Shown: positions 11,718-23,439, counted from the first letter of the stretch. The stretch: 64,000 nucleotides of DNA from Papaver somniferum (GCF_003573695.1 NC_039359.1:154248210-154312209); one strand, 5' to 3'. Translations and numbers: made by a program. The notes: a model not told the origin generated them from the sequence alone.

Positions 11718-12884
11718 GTTCTCTGAGTTTGCAAACTTTATTCTTACTTTGATGTTTCCAAGTAAAACTTGTTTCTATCAATTAAATTCCTTTGATTTTT
11801 TAATTTGGTTCTTTGGATGTAGGTGTGGATATATGACCATTTACCAATTTTGAACTTGGCCAAAGTATTTGAGAAAGATGTCGATTATGTTGATACATAG
11901 CCAACTGCAGCACGGTACGCGTACGAGGACTCCAAGAAAAGGAACAAAAAGAAGTTGGTGGCAAGTTTGAGAGAGACGTTAGACGTCTTGGTGTTGATGA
12001 TGTCACTTTTCAACCATATGAGAAGGAAGATGAAGAATATGAAGTCGTTGAAGATGAGGATATGCCGGTAGGTATGTATCATGGGCCATTGTGGTATCCC
12101 GGTGGTTATGTTATATACGATCCTAGGAGAGTACTCCGTAAATTAGGATGCGTTCAAAAGGTTCCTTTGTTTGACGAGAAATTCAGGTTGTTACCAAAGA
12201 ATGGTAAGGGAACTAAAAGCACCACTTCATCTTGGGAACCAAAGTATGATCCTGATCCCACCGTTGAGTTTTGGAATAATTTAGACAATCACACATTAGA
12301 TGCGTCCAAGTTAACACCTTTACTTGATGATACATGTGAAGAGGATCCGGGCTATATGGATTGGTATAACCAAATTTCTCATCCCTTCATCATCAATAAG
12401 AAAAGGCAAAAGATAGCTGATAAGGGGAAGGCGAAGCCAATCAAGATCACCAACAAGTCTACTTCCGAAGATGTAGTCAAGGCTTTCAAGATTATGGTAA
12501 GAATGACTTCACTTTATACTATTTTCATATATTAGTTATGGTAAAAATGTCTTCAACCTCACGGTTATAAGTTGTTGACAAATGAAAAAATAGGTTGCCG
12601 CGGGTAGGGAGATGTTGAAAAAAATGAAGGCCAAACTTGGTTGCAAAACACCAATGACCGTGGAAGAACAAAAATACCTCATCAACAAGTGGGATGCAAT
12701 CATCAACAAAGGACAAGGACCCGAGGAACCTGAACAAAGGCCTACCACTAAGAGGTCTCGACAAGTTGGTGAAGGTACAAGCCAAGGTGGTGCTACCGTA
12801 CAACCCGGTAATGATGCGTCGGAAGATGAAGACCAAGGTGGAAGAAGAGGTGGTCATGGAACTAAGAAGAGGGGTCGTGGTTAA

Positions 12885-13300
12885 ATGCCCCTTTATGTTT
12901 CCAACTTCCTTTTAATGTTTTTCTTAAGTTTTAAGTACACTTTTATGGTGTTGCAAACACCTTTGCTTTTAGGTGTTGAACTTTGTTTTTAATGGTGCTG
13001 GGATTGGGTTATGGACACCTTCAATTTCATGTTTTAATGAATAGCTTAACAGTTAATTAGCTACTTACTACCTGCAATAGATTGAAGTTCGAGCTCTAGA
13101 GGAATGGAGACGATGGAAGGGAAAGAATTTCAAATACAAATATCACTACCACAATCTTAGAAGGTTTCTCATTACCCGTTTAGGATATTAGAAATTAATT
13201 GCAAGCCTACTATGTAGCAGGGATATAATCCACAATTTCTATGAATTTGAAAAGTCTATTTGGAATGATATAATAATTCTTGTGTTCATGAATCATGAAA
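12885..13300. other. MULE 1 downstream of the PMD gene
   Basis: AT-rich 3' flank of the PMD gene. No gene or palindrome unit is seen before 13301. Confidence 0.5.
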
Positions 13301-13551
13301 GGTTCGGATTTCTTTAAAAATATACTACAAGCCGAACCTAGCAAAGTAATTCTGTTTTTTTAAAGTTTTAAGGTTCGGCTTGCAGTGAAATAATATTATA
13401 AGCCGAACCTGACAAAAAAAACTCTGGTATTTTTTTGTTGTCAGGTTCGGCTTGCAGTGAATTGTTATTATAAGCCGAACCTGACAAAAAAACTCTGGGT
13501 TTTTTTTTGCCAGGTTCGGCTTATAATACTCGTTATGTGATAAGCCGAACC
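13301..13551. repeat. Palindrome array B of MULE 1, between the convergent genes
   Basis: Four hairpins at 13301-13338, 13372-13409, 13444-13481 and 13513-13551, each GGTTCGG...(A)AGCCGAACC. The spacers CTGACAAAAAAA...TTTTTTTGTCAG are also inverted repeats, so alternative stems can form across the whole array. Inner sequence (CTTGCAGTGAA) is specific to this array. Confidence 0.92.
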
Positions 13552-14800
13552 TTCCCCCGTGTTCATGGTTCCAGTTTGCAGAAAACGACACGTTTCATTA
13601 CTAAAAAGTAAATCATTCAAGTATTTCGTTTTGATGGGTACATGTAACTGCAATTCTAGTCAAAATATCATCCTCATCTTACACGAAAATCAAAAGACAC
13701 AAAATAAACGGATAAATCCATGAAACATTTTTTATGGAGATCCTAAACGAATCTCATCCTCTTCACTGACCTCTTTCTCATCATCTTCACTGACCTCATT
13801 CTCATCATCTTCACTGACCTCTTGCTTAACATCTTCATCCTCATCACTTGAAAACTTAATTACTTGTCCACTTGGAGGCCGCACATGCAAAGATTTCCAA
13901 AGATCCATTTCTTCCGCATAATTTGCACACCAATCCATCGCAAAATAATTTTCAAATCTAGGCCAAAAGGCTGCACTCATCAAGGGTGGTAATGGACCTG
14001 TTCTCATCATTGTCTTATAGAATTCTTTGTTTTTACGTAGGGTTTGTAACAATCGTTGCCGAATATAGTTCACTTCATTTTCAGGGGGCACCGGATTATT
14101 CCCTTCCATAAAAGGACCAAGTTGTTCCTACGTGACGTAATAACCACAATTTCCATCGCCTTGCACGTCGTCCATTGCTATAATATGCTCATGAATTATT
14201 GGCGATAGATCTTCCAAGTAGTTATCGTATATAAAATTGATAGGCCTCATATACTTACCGGACTTATCTCTTTTGGGTCCTCTTATCCTACCAATTTCAT
14301 GTACGGTCCTTTTATCATTTATCTTAGTTTGTGAAGGATACATCTTAGCCTTCCCCTTGACATCCTCTTTACTATCCTTAGCTTGTGACGGACAATCATT
14401 ATCATTCACCTCTTTGTTACTTGTTTACGATTTTTGAATACTCGGATGACCTCGTTTTTTTGGTTCTTCCTCCTTCATCAACTTCTCAATTTCTTTCTTT
14501 GCCTTTTCAAACCTTGCATCATGGTACTCAACGCCGGATGGATTCCTTTTATTACCCAATAGTTCCTTGTTGGCTTGTCTAGTTTGAAAATTATTCATTT
14601 TCTTACTCTTCCTACCTTTCGGGCCACTCTTCTCCGGTTCCAAAATATTTTCTTGGGTGAAAGGATACATGACCGGCACCATGTTGTCCCATAGGAATTT
14701 CTTTTGAGGTCGGGACATATTCTTATACATCTCCGCCAATTTTTTCCCATTTGTCGTGTCCCATATCTCTAGATCATCCTCATCGTCTTCGGTTGGGAGA

Positions 14801-14849
14801 GACCGTGGAAGAACAAAAATACCTCATCAACACCAATTAGTACCATAAT
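14801..14849. repeat. Templated filler insertion inside the MULE 1 transposase
   Basis: 14801-14832 is a 32-base exact copy, same orientation, of 12656-12687 in the last exon of the PMD gene. 14833-14849 is a 17-base exact copy of 14934-14950, 85 bp away in the transposase. The two copies abut, which looks like break repair that filled the gap from two nearby templates. The patch separates the transposase core from the basic linker. Confidence 0.9.
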
Positions 14850-16604
14850 GTCTGAATCAAATCCACTTCTTTCATCAACAAGTCGATGCATAGATAGGAG
14901 ACTCTATAAGTTAATTCCCGTAGCCAATTAGTACCATAATTCTTGTGTCTAAACATAAGGTCATGCTCGAACGCGGTTTTAATTCTCACAACATCATTTT
15001 TGAAATATTCATCAATTGCATCAAAAACCGTGACAAAAGTGTCAACACAACCAAAAAGGTTCTTCTTCAACCGATAATGACCCGACTCTACCATACTTGT
15101 GGCTTGGTTGTCGAAGTGTTTGTGCCGATTTGTGAAACAACTGACGAACCTTTCTTTATTAGGTTCCAACGCATCTTTGACCAAGTAAGTAATGACATCG
15201 GGGTAGGCGGTCTTCCAATGCTTAATAAGCATTTTAAAATTTTCTTCATAGACATCCTCGGTGATTGACCATATCAAAGCTTCTCATTCGCCTTGGAAAG
15301 AAGCCCACAACATCTCATTATGTTCATATGCTTTCAAGAATTCCTTCTTTTTCTTTACTCTTGTCTCCAACGGTAGCTTAGCAATATTCTCTGATTCTTT
15401 CAACTTAAGTGGTTGAATTATCGGTTGGCATTTTTTCCTCACATTGCACCATATGTGAAACGTACAAAGAAAATTGAATGCATCCGGAAATACCTTCTTA
15501 ATAGTATACATCAACGATGAATCTTGATCGGAAACGAACACTTTAGGAAGAGCACCCTCCCGGAAGATTAACTTTGATTGTTCTAACCCCCAAACATAAC
15601 TCTCTTTCTTCTCGTTTTTCATGAAACAAAAAGCCACGGTGAACGGTGCCTTTGTCGAAGTATGCCCCACAATGTTCATCAACGACATATCATATTTATT
15701 AGTCTTGTACGGGCAATCTAATATAATAACTTGTGGGAAGCATAGAGCCAATTGGGCGCATTCCGGGTGGGCAAGGAAAAGGTGTGTGACTTGACCGAAG
15801 TTATCCAACTTCTTTTGGCAAGCGTAGTTATTCTTCACCCCTAACCACATTACTTGTTGCATCACCATCCTACCTTGCAAATTGAGTCTTCTAATCTTTT
15901 ATCTTGTATTATAGATAGTTTGCATAGTCGACTTGTTATTCTTGTTGTCCTCCTTCAATTTGCTAAGAATCCTAGAAGGTGGAAAACGTGCTCGTGTCAT
16001 TTTATCCACTTCTAGCATCTCGTCGGGTTTGAGTCGCGCTACTTTCGCATGTCCATGAAGGTCTTTGGGACATGGGTGGTTATGACGACAATCCATATAT
16101 TTATTCATTATCCAATATTGATCTTCTTTGTTCAAGGACTTATTCTTGAGGTTGAAAACGATCTTGAAAGGGCAATTTCTTTTCTTCTTCTTCGTCCTAT
16201 TCTTTCTCCCGGTCTTCCCAACGTATACAGTACCCTTTTTAACCTTGCTAGCGCCGGTTACACTACGCTTACAAATCATTTCAAACCGATCCCATCGGCT
16301 TTGTTGTCCTTTAACTAGTACACAATTTATCTTCATCGCGTGTTCCTCAAGCCAATCCAGAACTTCTGGTTTAGTTTTCCATATCTACGTTCATTCCAAA
16401 ACAAGTAATTTGTAAGAAAAACTTTGGAATATTCCGACAACATTAAGGTAAGCAAAAGGTTCTTACATACCAAATCATTTTGGAAGTGATCCTTGGTATC
16501 CTCGTGAATTATGTCTACTGGATCAGGTTGATTTTCCATGGGTCCAAGCACGATCTACAAAGAATATCACAAGGTTAAACACTAGAAAGGGAATATAATA
16601 ACAA

Positions 16605-17076
16605 GGTTCGACGCATTCGATAATCACATTATGTGCCGAACTATAAACATTTACAGGTTTCGGCTTATACGATATCTATGTGCCGAACCACGAACAATAT
16701 TTTAACCCAAAAATTAACAAATTCATGTTCGGCTCAGACGATAATCATATTATGTGCCGAACCTTGAACATAAGAGGTTTCGGCTGATACGATATTCTCC
16801 ATATGTGCCGAACCAGTAATAATATTTCAACCCAGAAATTAAAAAATTATGTTCGGCACATACGATTTTGGATATATAAGCCGAATTAGTAATGATTCTA
16901 TTCCGGGATAATCAGGATGTTGTTCGGCTTACTATGAAACTTTTATATAAGCCGAACTAGTGTCTAGCAAAAGGGTTGGAATTGGAAATTATAGGTTCTG
17001 CGCATGCAGTACACAGATTCAGTAAGCCGAATTGTTCATCAATTGGTAGATTCGGCTCATAGATGTGAGCCGAACC
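16605..17076. repeat. Palindrome array C of MULE 1 (transposase intron 1)
   Basis: Seven units at 16605-16641, 16656-16689, 16727-16763, 16776-16814, 16851-16886, 16922-16957 and 17050-17076. Arms are GTTCGGC/GCCGAAC, with the inner variant TACGATAT...TATGTG specific to this array. Spacers (ATTT(T/C)AACCCA(A/G)AAATTAA) repeat too. The array lies within the intron between 16555 and 17168. Confidence 0.9.
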
Positions 17077-17688
17077 TCAACCTATTTCGCCGAACCATGA
17101 TTCAAAAAACCTAACTTTTGATAATTGAGAGCTATAGAAGTGAGATTAAGTATAGGATATAAGTGTACCTATGTATTAGAAGCATTGGGTTCGTCATCAA
17201 TGTCTTCATCATCTGGATTTGGCTCATAAAAATCATCATCTTGAGTTTGTGTTTGAGTTTGAGCTTGTGTTTGTGTTTGTGTTTGAGTTTGAGCTTGTGT
17301 TTGAGTTTGTGTAAAATCATTTTCATAATCTAAGAAATCAACCATTTCTGGATCATTGTTGTAGTTGATATGTATTTTCCTAGGTTTTTTAGATGAATGA
17401 TGACCCTCCTCATCCTCCATTGAATCAAGAATTAGAATTTTCTCACTTTCATTTTCTCCTTCTCTTTCTCTCCTTCTTAACCAAACCAAAACTTTGATTT
17501 TTTTTCCTCAAATTTTTCATGTAAATAACTCTTATAATTCTGAAAATTATTTTAATCACTAAACAAAATATTTAATCACTAATCAAGATTATTAACACTA
17601 ATACGTAAAGGACAGATTTTTCATTAAAAAAAATTTGGGTTGGAGTTATCTGATTTTGCTATTTCACAACCTTTTTTGTCTTCATTCA

Positions 17689-17722
17689 GTATGCCTTGGA
17701 AGATTTTGGTATGCCCAAAATC
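17689..17722 (-). repeat. Right terminal inverted repeat of MULE 1
   Basis: Inverted partner of 9033-9066; a single A/T difference after CTTCC. Flanking 9-mers (CAGAAGCTT on the left, ATAGTTCTT on the right) do not match as a target duplication. Confidence 0.85.
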
Positions 17723-17800
17723 ATAGTTCTTGTTCTAACACCAGCGGAGTCAAAGCTAAGTCTACAGAAGTTTCCTAAAGATTGCAAATAAACTTTCTTT
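17723..17800. other. Short interval between MULE 1 and the Copia element
   Basis: 78 bp of non-repetitive DNA ending with TCTTT (17796-17800), the left target duplication of the Copia element. Confidence 0.6.
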
Positions 17801-17942
17801 TGTTGTAGGGCTTTTTTCCATGGATGTGCGGTCCAATATTCTTATTGTATATAAAGGAGTGTATACATGTAACACATATGATCTCTAATGTATAGAATCT
17901 CCTTCTCTTTGTACCTCTTTATCTTTCCCATCCACTAAAACA
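17801..17942 (+). repeat. Left LTR of the Copia element
   Basis: 142 bp, TG...CA, with a TATA-like GTATATAAAGG at about 17847-17857. It lacks 17 bp present in the right LTR; the missing block is bordered by ATATT repeats in the right LTR, as expected of a microhomology deletion. Confidence 0.92.
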
Positions 17943-20900
17943 CGTTATCATGCACGATGCTACACCGCGGAGCTATATCGGATTGATTTTTTATTTTTTA
18001 TTTTTCTATACGGATTAACGTCAAGCTAATGTGGAAATCGTCGGACTCAAATCAGATAAGTTGGATCTGTTTTGCCCAATAAATACTTTTTTTTTTATTT
18101 TCTTTCCCATGTTTTTGATTTTGGCTAGATCCAATATATCTAATACAAATACAAATCCCGTGATCAATCGGTTGATTATATTTTATATATATGTTTGTAT
18201 GTTTATTACGTCCGGTTACATTTTTGATTATTCACGCAAAGCTTACAAATGGAAATTTGGTCCTCTGTAATTAGAATTTGGTTGATTTACAGATTGATTG
18301 ATCTCGATTTGCTCCTTAATTAGGGTCGGTTGTAATCAAAGGAGGAAGAAAATATTTCAGGGGAAGAAAATCCGCTTGTCTATGGGAATTGGGAAATCCT
18401 ATCTTGTCCCGTTCTGGTTGTCTTATCCTGTCCGTTCTGGTTCCCGGGGTTGTTCTATCCTGTCCCGGCCTCTTCCGTTCTCGTTCCGGGGCTGTTCTAT
18501 CCTATCCCGGCCTATTCCGTTCTGGTTCCAGGTGGTGTGCCAGCGTGTGGTGTCGTGTTCCATTTTTTTGCACGGCCAAGCCAGAAGAGCATACTGGTTT
18601 TTGTCTATACATATATTGATTGATATTGATATTGATAGATTGTGGGTACCAAAGCTTGAGGAAGAAATCTGAGAATTGTTTGCATCCCAGTTGTCCGATC
18701 CCCACCTTCACAAAAGAACGTGGTCCCTTGGACATTTCTGGAGACCCTATACAGAGATTCAAGTTAAGTGGATTATTATCGGTGATAATCGACCATTTGA
18801 GAACACTACTTGGTGCGGCTGATGATTATCCCATTCTACTTGGTTCATGTATTGTTGTTCGCTTCCCATATGTACGTTTTCTCAAGATTTATCATAGCTA
18901 TTAAATTTATGATGATTTTGATTTTTTTATTTTGGCATATATCCAATATAGTTCTGATATTATACGGTGATGATGATGTTAAATCTATGATGGTGATGAT
19001 GATTGATTTGGTTTGATTGTATTGTACTGTCTGTATGTACTACGAAATCAATTGGCTGTGAGGAAAAATATTTGGCCACCATCCCGTAAGGAAACCTTTC
19101 AGAAGAAGAAAGGAAAACGGTTGTTCATGTTATGTCCGTGTGAAGATGGAGAGAGTTCCAACCGGTCCAAATAGGTCAGGTCCAACCCCGATTCGGTCCA
19201 ACCCCCGGTTTGATCCACCCAACCGAATCCATTCTTGCCTGGTTTTGGGACGTGCATGGATAAAGTTGTTCTGATACAGAGGGAACCAAAGCCCAAAGGT
19301 ATGTAACTATAAAATAAACATGGGTTTTTACATTGAGTGCTTGCTAGGCTTATTTATTTATTTGTAGAACATGCCTAGTTTTGTTTATTTTTTTCTTAAG
19401 ATAAGTTCACATCATATAACGGTCAATTTAAATTATGATTGCTTATCTTGATCATTAAGAATTTTGGTCTTAATGCTATTTTGTTCTATTGAATATGATA
19501 TTGGCTATGGTTGAATGATGTCTTTTGTTCAATTGGTTGTACCGACTCGATTCTAATGTATTCCTTTGAGGTTTAAAAGTACTTGAGAACCATTGTTGCA
19601 TACTTGATATTTTCTCCCTAAATTCGAATGTTCCGTGGGATGTAATCCACTTGCTCGACTATTAACGAGCCCATATTTTCAAAAGATACGTTTGAAAATA
19701 AAATTACATGTATTCTAATTTTTGTGGAAGAACTCACAAAAGGTGAAATTTTCTATTTTATGTACTTCATCTATGATACTAATGAATCAGTATATGTTAA
19801 AGTATGAAAACAAGAGAACTATCTTGAGTAATCTATTCAACCTAAAGTAAGTGGTTGACATGTATAGTGAGATTCTCTTGGCCATTGACATAAAAGAAAT
19901 TTCTCAAATTAAGCTATACGTAGCAAAATTGGAAATGGAAAGAACCCCGAAGTAATAAGGGTTAGACGTAATGACTCATATAAAGCATGAGAAAAGGGAT
20001 ATATATATCATGGGATGAAGCTAAAATGTAATTCTAGATTCCATCATTAATGAAAGAGTTGAAAATACACAATGTAATGTGTGTAACATAGTAGCAACCA
20101 ATTTTCATATCAACTTTAATGGAAACAAGAACTTTTCCTAGCCAATTGACTATTTAATTGAACTAGATCAAATGTCTGCGCTTATGGAATGGAAAGTACA
20201 TCATTCCCACGAGACATAAATTCTCTAAAGCACTTGGGATATATCTAGATGAAATGTAACATATATTCATTCTAAAGTAATTGAGTTGAATCCGAATTTT
20301 GTTACATAATAAGACCACACCACTTATTAAATCTCTTGAGACTCAATGTCTAAGCTCTGTATGTACTAAAGGATAATCACATCTTGTTAAATGCAAAGGG
20401 TGTTCATGCGTGAACTATTACCTATCTTTTGAAAAACTGAGAATGGAGTTGATTGCATCTATAAATTATTTCTATTAAATGTGGAAGGAAGCATATTATT
20501 AGAAAATTAATGTGTCAATCTAGTGAAATGCAAATCACTGGACTTGAATTACTGAATCCATTTTGACCCCAACAATGAATCGATTGAGATTGATTCATAA
20601 ATACTTTGACATAACCATAAGGCACATTGGTTGTAGCACGATGTTCCGTTTTGAAAGTACTAACACGGGCATCATTTCATTTGAGTGTACAAGACAATGA
20701 ACTTGTAGAATGCGAAGTTACGACATCTATCACAATCAGTGATTTCTAAAGTTACTAGATTTGCACTGCCTCTCCTCATTATGCTTTAAAGTAAGAAAGC
20801 ACGTCACTCATCTTACAACTTATTTCTTTAGTAAAACATGATCGAGACCATCCTGTTTTACTTAGATGGAAATGGAAAATAACTCATTTTTCAAAGAAAT

Positions 20901-21086
20901 AAAGTGTTGTTAGTGAACATATATCCATGGAGAATGCAGACCATTCAAGTGATTTATGGCTCTGGTGGATGATTCGACACGTTGAATAAATTATTACTCA
21001 CAACAAACGATGCGTTTATTTATTTATTTAAAAAAAAAAAAACTCCTACCACAAATTACACAATGCAAAGTGCAAAGGCTCACCAC
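17943..21086 (+). other. 5' internal region of the Copia element, coding sequence not readable
   Basis: It should hold the primer-binding site, gag and protease, but no frame longer than about 125 codons is open and none resembles gag. 18370-18560 carries repeated CC(T/C)GTTCTGGTTCC / TATCCTGTCCC motifs in a locally GC-rich stretch, possibly a nested insertion without visible ends. Confidence 0.5.
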
Positions 21087-21602
21087 CCTTGTTAATGCTA
21101 GAGAATTTACATCAAAAGGAATTGATGAATATTGCATATTTAATAGGATCAATATAGAGCATCTTATACCCAATGGTCTCGCGGAGTCTACCATCAAAGG
21201 TTACATATGGTATCTAAGGAATAGGTTATGCGTACAAACCTACCTTTAAATGCTTGCGGAATACGCAATACTAAAGCATCTTTACTTAATTCGTTTTAGA
21301 ACCCAATATTAGTCATCCTTTTCTGCGTACCAGTTGGCAACTGGATTTAAGCCTGACATTCGTGTTCTTACGCATTTTTGGTTGAACTATATATGTTTCG
21401 TTACGACTCCACATCGTACTATGATGGGTCTTCAAAACTGTTAAGTATTTATGTTGGAAAAAGAGTTCCCAACAATAATCCGCATTTTAAAACTTTTGGC
21501 AGGAGATCTCTTACCGCTAGATTTGCGGGTTATCACTTTAATGAGACAGTCTTCATGTCGTTAGGGGGAGATAATAAAAAGTACATTCTAAGGGAACGAT
21601 AG
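21087..21602 (+). pseudogene. Copia integrase fragments
   Basis: 21100-21240 reads FTSKGIDEYCIFNRINIEHL then NGLAESTIK, which matches the integrase catalytic-core end (H..NGlAES.IK). 21400-21600 reads GIYVG-like LLSIYVGKRVPNN, then LTARFAGYHFNETVFMSLGG, the usual C-terminal integrase part before reverse transcriptase. Stops and frameshifts separate the pieces. Confidence 0.75.
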
Positions 21603-22689
21603 GAATTGTCGTGGTGTGTTCCCATTGTGTCTCATATTGATTCTTGTACTCCACAAATGTAAATGTGAAGTGATAAAGAACATTCGATTTTCAGAATGTA
21701 CACTGATGTTGATAAAGTGATGAGATCACACATACCAACTGTGAACCTACCTGCAAAGTTACAAATCCTCAAGATGGGATATACACCATAGACTAAGGTG
21801 TTGCAACTACATTCAGTGGAAGTGTGGTTGAGACCGTGGCTCCATAAAGGAAGTTGGAGAGACCACTTGGTTCGATCAATCCTCACCTAGAAAAGAAGTA
21901 GGTGAGTAAGGCACAACTTATTTATATCTTCAGAAATCATCTCATAAGATTGTCTATGAATATGTCCATGAATCAAACTGGAGGATGCTCCGAAGTTTTA
22001 AATGATTCTAGAGAACAATGAAATCCTGACGGATTATGAGTATGCACATGAGTAAATGGAAGGATCATGCGTGCATATTGATGATATAATCCATAAATAA
22101 TTGCTCCATAAGTAGAGCACAATGAGATCGAACCATGCTTTATTTTGATTAATTTCAAATAAATAGCATATTTGTCCTACACAATCCAGGTAGAACTTAG
22201 TTCTTTGGCAAATATACGGGTATTTGGTGTGGTAGTGCTAACCAACCATGTGTAAAGCCTATTAGACATACATAATTAATTTGTCACGAAGCAAAATGAG
22301 AAGAAAGTAGTCTTAAAGTACAAAGAATCACCTTGTGGCGCGAGGTTTCTCACAAAGCCCTGGAATTGTTCTCTTTAATGAACGTTATATAGTTCCGCTA
22401 CTTAGTTATCTTGGTAATTTCAAAAGGACTTGAAATGCAGCATATGTATGTGGTTGTTACGTATCTCTGAAAGAATCAAGAGATCGAAGATATTTACAAA
22501 AGTACTCGATAGAATTTTGTTTCCCAAATCAAATGACTCTAAACCACAAAGTATGTTTACAGTTAGATAGAACGCTCAGTTATAGATTCAAGCAATCAGG
22601 CGGATGTGGTATACCCGTCTAAGTGGATATTTGATTTGGAGGGGATAAACAAGTAAGTTATTTTTCCTTGCGTATTCATAAGAAAGTTC

Positions 22690-23190
22690 CTGATTTGGAA
22701 TTGTAGATATTTATGTAGATGGTACAAACATGATGTGTACTCTTGATGTAATAAGAGACCTTAAAAGCTATTTAAAATCCGAATTTGAGATGAAAAATCT
22801 AGGGAAAGCTCGATCGAGTACTGAGCTTGTGGTGTATTACTCCACCAGTTTACATATGTCTAATATTGTCAGGCAATTTAACAAAGACATGCATCCTGAT
22901 AGCACTCCCATGATTAGTCGAGGTTCAAATGTAAGTAAGTGACCATTTCGTCTAAATGAAGATGACGAATATGTGTTGGGAGATGAAATTCCCATATCTA
23001 AGTACAATAGACGCGTTGTTGTACTTAGTATAATAATGTACTCAATTAAATTTTACATCCTCAGTGAACTTGTTAGCTAGATATAGCTCAGCGCCAACGC
23101 AACATCATTGGAATGGTATAGTGAATGTAATCATGTACTTAAAAGTAACCATTGACATAAATTTGTATTATCTCTACAAAGAAATTAAAA
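22690..23190 (+). pseudogene. Copia reverse transcriptase and RNase H fragments
   Basis: 22700-22930 reads IVDIYVDGT..., then LDVIRDLKSYLKSEFEMKNL and FNKDMHPDSTPMISR, matching Copia RT around and after the YVDD box (here YVDG, with the second Asp lost). 23085-23150 reads APTQHHWNGIVNVIMYLK, the start of the Copia RNase H region. The frame is broken between and within the parts. Confidence 0.8.
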
Positions 23191-23439
23191 GGAATGCTAA
23201 TGAAAGTGCAATCCAAAAGTTGTTGATTATGAAGGAATAATAATCTCTTCTCCAACGAAAGTAATCATAGGGAGATATGGTAGATTATTTTCTAGGTTAT
23301 TACCGATATTCAGTTTCGAAAAGTACATGACTAAAGGAACTGTGTGGAACAAATATGAAAGTAATCAGGGGGAGATGCCGACATCAGGGGTAGGATCCAA
23401 GGATATGATGTTGACATGTTTTTACTTCGAAATTGAAGT

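Larger units (their letters stand above)
9376..12884 (+). pseudogene. Plant mobile domain (aminotransferase-like, PMD) gene of MULE 1, disrupted
   Basis: Exons: 9376-9536, 10421-11605, 11823-12496 and 12594-12884, all with GT-AG junctions and matching phases. The N-terminus is acidic and Q-rich. The middle of exon 2 has the PMD signature (FQLPFGEMAITPDEASKITG, then YTLGRDIFPD, FAWGTATLSYLLDQL, IGGNFTLLQ, WIYDHLPI). The C-terminus is basic and Gly-rich. Three lesions: a -1/+2 frameshift near 11390-11400, a TAG replacing a sense codon at 11897-11899, and a frameshift near 11955-11970. Exon 1 and exon 2 are separated by an 884-bp intron filled with palindromes. PMD proteins are transposon-derived or domesticated; their biochemical role is unclear. 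Confidence 0.8.
13732..17489 (-). pseudogene. FAR1-like / MULE transposase with OTU-like C-terminus (MULE 1), disrupted
   Basis: Exons on minus: 17169-17489, 16471-16554, then 16384 down to 13732. Domains in order: acidic start with a (QT)n run; FAR1-type zinc-binding region (about 15900-16330: C...CPFKIVFN...CRHNHPC); MULE transposase domain (about 15290-15880) with acidic motifs ILDCPYKTN and VSDQDSSL and the CTFHIW block; basic linker; OTU-like motif QGDGNCGYYV (about 14130). The frame is kept along nearly the whole length but is broken by nonsense codons: TAG at the end of exon 1, TAA near 15897, TGA at 15284-15286, TAA near 14425 and TAG near 14128. A rearranged patch lies at 14801-14849. 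No OTU histidine could be placed. It is dead as it stands. Confidence 0.85.
9033..17722. mobile_element. MULE 1: composite Mutator-like element, 8.7 kb
   Basis: The left end 9033-9066 and the inverted right end 17689-17722 share GATTTTGGGCATACCAAAAT and the following CTTCC(T/A)AGGCATAC, 33 of 34 bases. Between them are two convergent pseudogenes, a plant-mobile-domain gene (plus) and a FAR1/MULE-transposase/OTU gene (minus). The remaining space is filled with arrays of TTCGGC palindromes. I could not find a matching 9-bp target duplication. Plant MULEs with PMD, OTU or Ulp1 second genes are known. The terminal repeats and the transposase domain are the evidence for the class. Confidence 0.82.

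Noticed and set aside
9767..17076. Palindrome arrays as a CRISPR-like array
   Set aside because: Units are palindromes with variable inner parts, spacers are repeats of each other, and the setting is a plant transposon; no cas genes.
13732..17489. In-frame stops as programmed stop-codon reassignment
   Set aside because: All three stop codons are involved and neighbouring host genes use normal stops; mutational decay explains it.
18298..18672. Plus-strand frame of 124 codons in the Copia interior
   Set aside because: Made of repeated GTTCTGGTTCC/ATCCTGTCCC motifs; overlapping frames on both strands are equally open and none resembles gag.
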